From assembly GCF_000003815.2 (NCBI RefSeq), contig NC_049988.1, forward strand, positions 6,203,192 to 6,267,191: a stretch of DNA of 64,000 nucleotides. Direction: 5' to 3'. The DNA comes from Branchiostoma floridae (Eukaryota > Chordata > Leptocardii > Amphioxiformes > Branchiostomatidae). A program made the translations under genes and the position numbers. Of the stretch, positions 14,326-23,418 are shown in pieces (position 1 is the first letter of the stretch; every line of letters begins with the position of its first letter). The notes under the pieces were generated by a model. The model worked only from the letters and a program-made list of their open reading frames with translations. It ran no database searches and was not told where the DNA came from.

Positions 14326-15573
14326 AGGGTCTGCATGCCTTTTTCCGTTAAGCGTTACGAGCCATTTTAATTCACCGTTAATCGTTACCGACCCGCTCTA
14401 ATTCAACGTTAATCGTTATCGGTATATTCTTCGTGAAGCGTTATTGGTCGTTTCAATTCAACGTTAACCGTTATTTGTTATCCCGAATTCACCGTTAAGC
14501 GTTACCAAGAAATTCTTCGTAACCCGTTATACACACGAAGTCAAATGCCAGATAGAACCCCGGAAAATGCAGGAAATGGCGTTTCAAAGGGTCCAGATTT
14601 CAAAATTTTCTCCGAGCCTCCCGGCCTTCGGCTCTGGACAGGGTAAAATATCATCCCGAACGGTTGCGGAAGCGTCGCCCTCAAAAACTTTATCACTCAT
14701 ACAGATTTCAGTGTAAACTTAGCTTAGTTTCGGGCAAAAAGTACTCCTAGAATGCAGAAAATGAGGTTTCCTTGCGACGACTGGCGCCTTTGGCGCTCAC
14801 GATAACATGGTGAAAATATGTTTGGGGCGTGGGTAGGCACAAAAAAACTTTTCTCTCTAATAAAAAGTCATTTCATTTAGCTTCGTCTTACAGCAAAATG
14901 TGTCCTTCGAAATGCAGTAAATGGTGTTTCAGACGGTCCAGATTTTAATTTTCCCGGACTTATATTGCAACGTCTCGTGCCTTCTGAGCTCGAAATGGTA
15001 AAATATGTCGGGGGCTCTGGGAGTGGAGGCCAAAGCTATAATCATTGTGTAATTTGATGAAAATGTCAAAATCAACCTAGCTTAGTCAGTCAGCAAAATT
15101 TGCCGAAAATGCAGGAAACAGCATTTAAGAGGGTCTTGATTTTTAAAATTTTCCCGGGGGAGCATACCCCCGGACCCCCCTGGGATGCTTTGCGCCTTTG
15201 GCGCTCCATGTGCTGAAACAATCGTTCAATGCCTCGAGCTCCATAAGAAATTTGCTGCCGTCGTCTCTGTGGCGAGCCGGGAACTCTGCCTCCGTCAACT
15301 TACAGATGCCATGGACATTGTCCCTGTCATTCCTCCGGATTCTGGGCACCTTTTGCTTTGTCATTAGTCGGATATTTTCCCCCATTGATATAACTACTCT
15401 AGCGTTGTGTGAATAGGAATGCACGTCAATGTTACTTTCAACGGTGTTATGTTTTGTAACTCCTTCTGAATTTACTGTTAAGCGTTACCGGGCCTCCTGA
15501 ATTTACCGTTAACCGTTACCGGGCCTCCTGGATTCACCGTTAAGCGTTACCAAGACCCCCCCATGCAGACCCT
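14326..15573. mobile_element. Nested hAT-like element with subterminal GTTAAGCGTTAC repeats
   Basis: Termini are AGGGTCTGCATG on the left and its complement on the right. Flanking 8-mers GTTTTATG (14318-14325) and CTTTTATG (15574-15581) match at 7 of 8 positions, consistent with an 8-bp hAT duplication. Both ends carry arrays of CGTTAAGCGTTAC-type words, left about 14345-14530 and right about 15475-15552. The middle has four imperfect 160-200-bp units beginning near ATGCAGGAAATGG at 14567, 14752, 14912 and 15109. No coding capacity is seen. Confidence 0.65.
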
Positions 15574-15904
15574 CTTTTATGCATTTACTGACAGAAAAGG
15601 AAGGAACATCAGAGGATGTATAAATGTACATAGCGGCAGTTAATTGTGCCGTGTTTCTTCCTACCGGTATTTTGTACCCCCTCCCAACCACGCGCCCGTT
15701 CGCCGTGTAATTCCGCGGCGTGTTACAATTACAATATTACGCTTTTAGCAGGACAAGAGTGGCAGAAAAGTTACACAGAAGAAGTGGCAAGGGTAACCTA
15801 TAACAGCAACATGTAACTGGAGAAAATGATGCGTTGACAATTTGTCAAATCAGTATGGCTAGAGAAATCGTCGTAAACGTACCGGTATTATGATAATAAA
15901 TGTT

Positions 15905-16005
15905 ACCTTGATTTTCAATAGACCAATATTGATAACGTAAGTAAAGGTAGGAAAATGAGTTATCATCATCATAATGAGAAAATAAGTTATTGAAAATCAA
16001 GGTAT
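15905..16005. repeat. Short hairpin
   Basis: CCTTGATTTTCAATA near 15906 and TATTGAAAATCAAGG near 15989 are inverted copies about 70 bp apart, next to the right arm of the large inverted-repeat element. Confidence 0.55.
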
Positions 16006-16179
16006 AAATTATAACGTAGGTTAAACTTTAAAAGGCTTTGCAGAATGACATTTCTAAAAATGAAAGATTTTTCCCTGCAATGCAATCGCCGTCATTCATT
16101 CTAAATTTTTAGTCTAGGCTTCTGTTTGCTTTTGACATCTTTAAATTGATACGTTATTGCCGGACCTTCATGTGACATG

Positions 16180-16549
16180 TGAAAGGTTTATGTCTATTTT
16201 AGTATTTGTGTGAACTTGCAATGAAATTTAAGTTTTAGTCAACGTTTATAATGTTTATAATGGGGGAATTGGATATTGTTTTTCTAGAATTGCAGCGTGT
16301 GATATGATAAGAATCAAAATAAAATCCATGTTCTCATAATGCTCTTTTCCCACGGAGCTCCGCAAAGTACAATGCTTCCGGGGTAACGGTACTACTAACG
16401 TTTAATATAGTACTTGACGCGCTTGCAAGTGCAGAGCAGACCAAGTGGTCAAAATGAATGCAGTGCTAATATTCTCCGCTAGAAGTCGCTTCTGTCGGGT
16501 CCACAGGTCTACAAACAAACTCTGGTGCGAGATTTCACCAGTAACCATC
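16180..16549 (+). promoter_or_regulatory. MRPS35 upstream and 5'UTR region
   Basis: This is the sequence between the right arm of the inverted-repeat element and the MRPS35 start codon. GC content rises after about 16350. No TATA box or other specific element is convincing. The transcription start cannot be placed from sequence alone. Confidence 0.3.
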
Positions 16550-19500
16550 ATGGCTGCCGTTTGCAGAAACACGTTTCCCTGCTGGTCCCGAAGGTTACAA
16601 AATTCACTCTGCATAAACTATAACTCTCTACAACGTGCTTCTTCCTTAGCTCAGACGTCAGGGAACCAGCGAGGCCCGCAGAGGGGCAGAAGGAGAAGAG
16701 ATGACGGGCCGGCGAACCCGGGTAGGCGGCCCATGGTGCCAAGGACAGCGAAGATGGCGGAGGACCAGGACTGGCCCAGTGTCTGGCCGACTGCGGCCAC
16801 ATTCAAACCGTCTGCCGTCCCGCTACCTGTACGGATGGGCCACCCTCTTAACAGGTAGGGCCTCTTTTCTATCTCTAGGACATTACTATAGGTTTAATTT
16901 GTTCTGGATGTTGAAATTTAGTCCTTTGATCCATCATGGTCAATATTGAAGGGGGCCATATATAATCACCAGGTGTATTTTGCCAGCCAGTAGGTACCCA
17001 TTATGAGTAATGAGGCTGATTAACGTGGTCGAGGCACCTCCTCGAGCACGGGACCCCCGTTTTACGTCCCTCCCGGAAGACGATTTCGTGGAAAGCTTCG
17101 TGAGGCTACAGCAATCCGGACGTCCTTGGTTGGTCTCCCATCCAAGCACTGTCCGGACCGTCGCGTTGCTTAACTTCCGAGATCGAGGGATCGGGTGTAC
17201 CAACGCGCCACGCGGCCGTAGCATATGATCAGCAATATTTCCTCCAGAAGAAATTGAACCTCCAACCCTCTAGCCCAGAAGTGACACGGATACCGATACA
17301 TACACGTATCACAAGGATAGTGTCCTACATACTTCTGATGGCGTCCAGAACATGAACTGATGCACTATAATCAATCAATCAATCAGTCAAATGGTTTGTA
17401 GATAAAATTAAAAGATGTTGCAGCTACAGTACACGGGCACACACCTGTCAGAATTTGGTCTGGTCCATTTACGACAAAACGCCTCATGTGCGGCATTTGG
17501 AAAAATGGCGGCTCGATTTGCCGATTCAAAATTTCGGCAAAACTTTGCCTCTCAGACATGTCCAAACATGCGCCGTAAATTGTTTTCCATGCGGAAACGT
17601 TAGAGGGGCGTAAAAGGAAGGCGCCATCTTTGTCAGTCGGTGTGGTTTCTAGAAATTTCGCTGAAAGAAGGTCACTTTCAAGGTACGTTCACCATGTTTG
17701 TATGTCCCAACTTTGAGATGATATAGAAAAAAAAACCAAAGCGGTGTCCAAAATCACAGTAATATCACGGGTAGGTAGATTAGTGACGAATATGATGCCG
17801 AAAACCGCACGTCGACACCACTTTTGTTAAATGAGAGAGAGGTCCGAGAGTGCGGTCAGCCCCTCGGCGGTAGGCGAAGGTATTGTTGTCGGATCGCCCG
17901 TGCTGAAGCGCCCGGGTCGGTGTTCCGTGCGTGACCCGAAGAACCTAGCCTGAGTATCATCCGTATTCTACCGGGGCTCCTTACACCGGTAGAAATAGGA
18001 TGGTACCCAGGCTACGAAGAACCCGAGTGAGAGCGGAAAGTTCCGACGGTGATTTCCGACGGATGCGGAAGGTACCCGAAGTGCGATTTTGCGACAAAAA
18101 CCGACTGAGGGCACGCACTCGGCATGCGTTGCACACGTAACCAAATGGCCACGTGACCCCACCAACTTCTGACAGGTCCTATGAGGTAAGTATGCCCGTG
18201 CAGTAAGAACTGATTTTCTGCTGACTGTTCAGTACTGCACTAAAGATCACATACTGTAAATGCAGAAATGTTCAGGGCGGTTTTATGTTCACTGTTTTCG
18301 CGTTGGCCACTTCACCGCAAACATAAAACCACCGCGAACATTTTTCCATGGCACTAAGGAACTACAGTGCGTGATGCCACCGTCACCGTGAACTTTAAAC
18401 CACCGCGAACGGTCTTTTTTTTCCGCTACCACAAAATTAAATCCCTGTGAACTTAAATGCATTTACAGTATCTTAAACAAATTGATGACACATCATTTTA
18501 CCCAACAGAGGAGTACAGCCGGACAAGTTCGGCAACAACGAGCTCCGGAAGATCCCCAACTTCCTGCACCTGACACCTGTAGCGGTGAAGCGACACTGCG
18601 AGGTTCTGAAGCAGTTCTGTACGGACTGGCCGGCCGCGCTGGAGACAGACGAGGCCTGCGAGGAACACTTCCCGCTGGAGGTCATCACGACAGATTACGT
18701 GCTGTCAGGTCCATCGCTGCGACATCCCGAAGCCAGGATCGTCACATTGAAGGTACAAAATCAGTTTATAAACAATACATGTCACTTAGAAGTAGTAATA
18801 CTAATAGTAGTAGTATCTAATAATGAACAGTATTAGTACTGTAAATGCAGAAATGTTTGCAGTAGTTTAATGTTTGAGGTTTTTGCCATGACCTCTTTAG
18901 TGCAAACCAACACAAACATTTTTGTATAATGTGACTACAGTATATGGTGCTACCGTGAGCTTAAAACCACAGCAAGCACAACATTTTCCCGCTTTCGCTG
19001 AATTAAATCCCGGCAAACTTAACCCTCAAACACCCAAGTGGGGTCCTTTTGTATCCTAGAGTAGGCGTAAATTTTGAAGTACCATTTGAACTTTCATGAT
19101 CTGAAATAGAATTTATTCTGTGACTTTGTCAGTGAATATGTGCTAGATGCTCGCTAAGTTTGAAAATCATTGTTTCAATGAGTAGTTCAGGTAGAGATAC
19201 AAGTCCACACCTGTACCTAAATGGTAAACCCATCTACCTGTATCTGTACCTAAAATTTGATTTTTATACGTTGGTACATGTAGCTCTAAGAAGTAGTGTA
19301 ATTAGTTAACAAGTTTTTGTTTTTTCTATCCTCCCAGCTGAAACTGTCCCAGCTGGAACTAGACGACCACGCCAGGAAAAAACTCCTGAAGCTCGTCGGC
19401 GACAGGTACGACAAGGAAACTGACGTCCTGACCATCGCGGCAGACCGCTGCCCCCACCGCCAACAGAACTACGACTACACGCAGTACCTCCTGACCGTGC

Positions 19501-19790
19501 TCTACCTCGAGGCCTGGAAGACTGAACCCTGGGAAGACAGCATCACGCCAGATGATCGAGACGAGTTTCTCTGGGAGGGCAGTCCATCGGAGCAGAACAT
19601 CGTCAAAACCATCAGAGCTATACAGCAGGCAGATAAGGGAAGCAGTGATACAACAGAGGAGGACATAGTACTGAACCCTGAGGTACAACAATATAAACAG
19701 GCTGTTGTAACGCAGAAGAACCAGGGAGAGAGTTCTGAACACGTACAGGAATACAAGGACTCCGTCAAACGGCTACTAGGACTGAACTGA
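16550..19790 (+). CDS. MRPS35: Mitochondrial small-ribosomal-subunit protein mS35
   Basis: Three exons: 16550-16854, 18509-18752 and 19338-19790 (TGA). Donors CAG|GTAGGG and AAG|GTACAA; acceptors CCCAACAG and TCCTCCCAG. Phases fit, giving 333 codons; the human protein is about 323. The first exon carries a basic, Arg-rich N terminus that fits a mitochondrial targeting peptide, then the family's conserved DQDWPS (residues 72-77) and [13 protein letters not shown]. Exon 2 has IPNFLHLTP, and exon 3 has [11 protein letters not shown] and a C-terminal VKRLLGLN. The product is a structural protein of the mitochondrial 28S subunit. The start was chosen at MAAVC because of its strong context (ACCATCATGG) and match to the vertebrate N terminus. 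An in-frame ATG at 16454 would add 32 residues. Confidence 0.95.
16980..17222 (-). mobile_element. 5S-rRNA-headed SINE (SINE3-like)
   Basis: On the minus strand, 17222-17103 aligns over about 120 nt with animal 5S rRNA: GATCTCGGAAGTTAAGCAAC, then CTTGGATGGGAGACC, ending GCTGTAGCCT. These segments cover the internal Pol III control region (A box and C box). A non-5S body (about 17102-16980) follows, with a hairpin-like ACGGGGGTCCCGT. A 5S head fused to a unique tail defines SINE3-type retroposons. It sits in MRPS35 intron 1 in antisense. Confidence 0.75.
17946..18014. repeat. Short palindromic MITE-like hairpin
   Basis: TAGCCTGAGTATCATCC and its near-complement GGATGGTACCCAGGCTA bracket a short centre with CCGG on both sides; arms are about 28 bp. 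It lies in MRPS35 intron 1. Confidence 0.6.
18254..18468. mobile_element. CTGTAAATGCA-family MITE, copy 1
   Basis: TIRs CTGTAAATGCA with TA on both sides (18252-18253 and 18469-18470), suggesting a TA duplication of the Tc1/mariner-pogo type. The inside is rich in TTCGCGGTGG-type words. 215 bp, in MRPS35 intron 1, ending about 40 bp before exon 2. Confidence 0.7.
18839..19024. mobile_element. CTGTAAATGCA-family MITE, copy 2 (degraded)
   Basis: The left end (CTGTAAATGCAGAAATGTT) matches copy 1. The right end resembles the AAATCCC..AACTTAA segment of copy 1 but lacks the final TIR. It lies in MRPS35 intron 2. Confidence 0.6.
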
Positions 19791-20135
19791 ACAGTTAGAA
19801 AATTTAGTGTTAATGATTGAGAATCGTTGTACAAACACTGATTTCTTTCTAAGCCTAAGTCGATACACAGTGCATTGTACTGTAGTCCAATAACGGGATA
19901 TCAAAGTGGGAACTACCACTGTTTACTCTTGATTAAATGTTGTAGAATAACTATACTTCACGTGTGGTCTTTCTTTATATAGTTTAGCTTTCCTAGTGTA
20001 ATTGGTATCCTCCAAAAGACAGGAATTTACACGTCTGCTCAAATCTTATCAGTTTCATTTAATACAAACATGTTGGGTGTGGGAGACATTCAGCAGCATT
20101 TGCTTTGAGGTTCTAGGTTAGTGAATACTTGCAAG
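19791..20135. other. MRPS35 3' flank
   Basis: This holds the 3'UTR of MRPS35. No AATAAA is present close to the stop; the closest variant is ATTAAA at about 19932. Nothing else is seen. Confidence 0.3.
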
Positions 20136-20139
20136 TGGG

Positions 20140-20390
20140 GGTGGGTACCTGTACAGAGCTTCAGGACCTAATTGTGAAAACTTCTGAATTGGCTATACTC
20201 AAAACAACAGTCCATTTTGCAACAAAGGAATCTGTTTGGTGGAATATCGTGTGAAGGATACTAGATTGGTTAACTAATAGACCAAGAAACTTGGTAAAAA
20301 TGACTATCAACTCTCTTATCTAATTCGCTGGTTATTTTCTTGGACCGGCCACTGATTTTTTTCAGGTCCGGTTTTCTGGTACCCAGCGCT
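20140..20390. repeat. GGTACC-ended interspersed repeat, copy 1
   Basis: It begins GGGTGGGTACCTG and ends TGGTACCCAGC, an inverted terminal similarity. The core TCCATTTTGCAACAAAGGAA and ATCTGTTTGGTGGAATAT recurs at 22915-23310 and, inverted, at about 24700-24830 and 26050-26225. It is non-coding. Confidence 0.5.
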
Positions 20391-20979
20391 ACCTGCTGGG
20401 TGAATTAAAGCTGACCACTAAAATGACCAGTGAAAAAAAGACATTTTCACAACGATCTCTACCAAAAACATGTTTTGGCTGACAACATAAAGAGACTACA
20501 ATAAAAGCAGACAAGAACAACCACATTGGTACTATGTGCAAGAAACAGTTTATTAGTAAGAATATTAGGCACACATGAATGACATGACTATAGAGCACTG
20601 TTACTGTGCACTAAGCAGGAAAATACAATCTCTTTATGTTACATTTTAAAAACATGACATTTGGATAAAACCACATTTCTCTTTATAAAACATCAAAATA
20701 TTAACTGCTTCAATTTTGTTGTCGTGACTATAAGTACACCATGATTTTTATATTACGATTTCAAAATAATGTAAAGACAAATGTGCAGAAATATTTCCAC
20801 AATTCCTTCATGTTTCCAGATCCGTATACAAATAATTCCATAAAGCACTGTTAGCAAGTGTGCCATGTTTGAAAGAGTGGCATTTTCCACTGTCACCAAA
20901 TTGAATTCTTTTTTCAAACACAATGAAATTTTTGACTGACCATGTCGTCTTTGTCAAGGAATGAACAATCCACTACTTC

Positions 20980-21381
20980 TTTTTTTTATTTTTTTGTCTT
21001 TCGCCGCGCTTCCGCGGCGAAAGGCAATCAGACCGATATTAGATTTCTGTCCGTCTGTCCGTCCGTCCGTCCGTCCGGGTCGACCATGCCATACCCTAGG
21101 AGGACTTCCGACCAAGGATGCAAGGGGTTCCTCCTACCCCTGACTCGTGTGTCATGGCGGGTGCGTCATGCCCGAACATGCCCCTATGGCCTGTCACCAC
21201 AACAAAGGCCTGTCACTGCCACTAGCCGCAGCTATGTACTCATTTACACCTGAGTTAGGTGAGGAAAGTCATGTAAAGTGCCTTTCCCAAGGGCACAAGA
21301 TCGGTGACACGGCAAGCGGATTTGAACCCGGGACCTCTCGGGCCTGAGACCAACGCGCTCCCGATCGTGCCACGCGGTCCC
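20980..21381 (-). mobile_element. tRNA-derived SINE, copy 1
   Basis: On the minus strand the head carries an A-box-like TGGCACGATCGGG (about 21372) and a B box GGTTCAAATCC (21328-21318). A body follows with TGCCCTTGGGAAAGGCACTT, a GGACGGACGGACGG microsatellite, a hairpin (TTTCGCCGCG/CGCGGCGAAA) and an A-rich tail (20980-20996). A second copy of the same body is at 55441-55700. The flanks share ACTTCT, a possible remnant of a target duplication. Confidence 0.75.
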
Positions 21382-21434
21382 ACTTCTGTGACACCTTGCT
21401 CATTCCTAGACAAAAACTAGAGTTACTAGTAAAC

Positions 21435-21781
21435 CAGGGCTCTAGCCAGCTTGCAATTTTTTTCCGTCAGCCAATTCCCATTGTCTTGAAAACCGCGAAA
21501 ACATTATTCCAGGAGTTAGAAAGACTGAACTGAGACCTTGAAAAACAGGTCTTTAATGAGATTATCGTATGAGAAAGGGCGCCGACACTGTCAATAATAA
21601 TAACAATAGCAAAACAAACAGTGTGTGGCTTTTATGGCCGTGGATGGCGTCCCCAAGCCGCCTGTAGCTTCAACCAAGGATTTCTGTCCGTCAAAGTTGA
21701 CAGATTGGTTTTAAAATTTTTCCGTCACACACAGCAAATTTCCGTCAATTGATGGGAAAACGGACGCTGGTTAGAGCCATG
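21435..21781. mobile_element. hAT-type MITE, copy 2, with perfect 8-bp TSD
   Basis: Same family as 4341-4679 in reverse orientation. The left end is CAGGGCTCTAGCCAGC; the right end is slightly decayed (GGTTAGAGCCATG). Identical flanking 8-mers TAGTAAAC lie at 21427-21434 and 21782-21789. No coding capacity. Confidence 0.85.
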
Positions 21782-21789
21782 TAGTAAAC

Positions 21790-22910
21790 AATTAAACTTT
21801 GCATGAGTGCAAATTTTTTCTAGAAAATTACAGTTCAACCTTCATAGAGAATGACTTCTACTAGCACAGATGAACTTTCAGGCTATTTTGTGGTGACATT
21901 TGTAGATTCCCTTCACCATGTTGCATAGTTACATCAGGTTACCTGAGCTTTTATTTTACAATAAAGGGTCAAATACATCAATATAGCTTCAAAGCCACAG
22001 CAATAAACTATAATGATTCCATTCAAATCTTTTGATTTTTTAACAGGATAATAAAAATAATGATGATTTTTCAGGACTTTTCTTTGGCCAAGGGATTGAA
22101 TTTTAGAAAACATAAATTTTTGAGGATTTCACCAATTTGAGAAAGTTAAGTAGTTTCTTTGGACTTCCTTGAACTAAGAAGAAATACATTTTATTAATTT
22201 AAAAGTAGTTACAACGTAACTTGCAATTAAATGCAATTAGTGTAGTACAGTGTAGATCATTATAAGTGTGGTAGATATGCAATCCATATTGAGCAAGTTA
22301 TTTCCATTCTATGTTTGACTTAGGCATCAAATAAATCCATTAGAGCTCAAGTTAGTTAATATTTACTTATTCCCCATGACATATAAGTCACAGGTTACAA
22401 TTTTACTGAAAGTGGACGTACAAATCTACATGTATTTCTGTCCTAACATAAAAACTTCTACCTCATTGCAGAATACCACATAGTTATTACAGTTCTTTTA
22501 AAAAATGGTTTTCTAATCACGTGTGTATACAGCTGTCTGAATGTGCAGAATTTGTCTGCCTTAACAACAGGAATGCATTTAATTTATTGCTCTTCAAAAA
22601 TCTCTCCATCTCTGACATTTTGGTAAAAAGTTTTCCACTTCTGTGTTATAAGGCTTGACATATTGGTTGATAAAAATGTCTCTCTGACATCTAAGACCTG
22701 AGTGAAAGTTAAAATTCTAAGACACACAGAAAGTATCTGTCTTAGGCCACACGAATACAATTAATAGTTCACAGAATTGCCCACTCCTATTTTTTTCAAA
22801 AATGAAGAAAAAAATTCACACCTTTTCTTAAGTAAATTTTCACCATAATTCTATGGAGCCATTAAACAATTTTCCAGTATAGTAAATTTGCCCCTAAGTT
22901 TATAGTACTT
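21790..22910. other. AT-rich intergenic stretch
   Basis: No gene, RNA or repeat recognised. It lies between MRPS35 (plus) and the 3' end of the SPFH gene (minus), so it may include the 3'UTR of the latter. Confidence 0.3.
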
Positions 22911-22914
22911 ACAA

Positions 22915-23311
22915 TGTGTGGGTACCTGGGTACAGAAAATTAATGTCCAGTTCAGAGGATCATTTCCAGGTTTGGACCTGAACCTGGTTCTCAAAGTGGT
23001 CCATTTTGCAACGAAGAAATCTGTTTTGTGGAGTATTCGACTCCAACTGGGATTTTAAAATCCTACAAGTTTAATTGCCTCTGTAATATTGCCTGTAAAA
23101 CTTGGTAGAAATGACTATAGACTCTAATCTACTTCGCTCATTAATTTCCTCAACCAGTAAGCCCCGAAACGTGTGCATGCCTTATCAAATAATCATTTTC
23201 CAATAGGTCCAACATCTGGTCCACCGAATTTTTTCTGGTCCATTTTTTCTGGACTGGTCCAATAAGAAAAACGGTTTTGTACCAGTACACTGAACCGGTA
23301 CCCACCTCTAG
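22915..23311. repeat. GGTACC-ended interspersed repeat, copy 2
   Basis: The longest copy of the family at 20140-20390. It begins GTGGGTACCTGGGTAC and ends GAACCGGTACCCACCTCT; the core TCCATTTTGCAACGAAGAAA is conserved. It sits just downstream of the SPFH gene. Confidence 0.5.
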
Positions 23312-23418
23312 AAAATATTTCATTTGTAGTACGCTAATGCTTATGATAGTTGCTTGTAGTCAGGAACCTACTGTATTGTAGTGCCATTGGTGACATACAT
23401 GTACTTAAACAGCACTGC

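Larger units (their letters stand above)
13607..16147. mobile_element. Large inverted-repeat element with 145-bp arms
   Basis: Positions 13607-13751 and 16003-16147 are near-perfect inverted copies of each other; both contain, for example, GACGGCGATTGCATTGCAGG in opposite orientation. Weaker inverted similarity extends outward for about 25 bp on each side, so the true ends may be near 13580 and 16172. No target duplication is obvious. The interior is largely a separate hAT-like insertion (14326-15573). No transposase is visible, so it is non-autonomous. Confidence 0.7.

Noticed and set aside
17103-17222. Functional 5S rRNA gene
   Set aside because: It diverges at many positions from animal 5S and is joined to a SINE body; treated as a SINE head.
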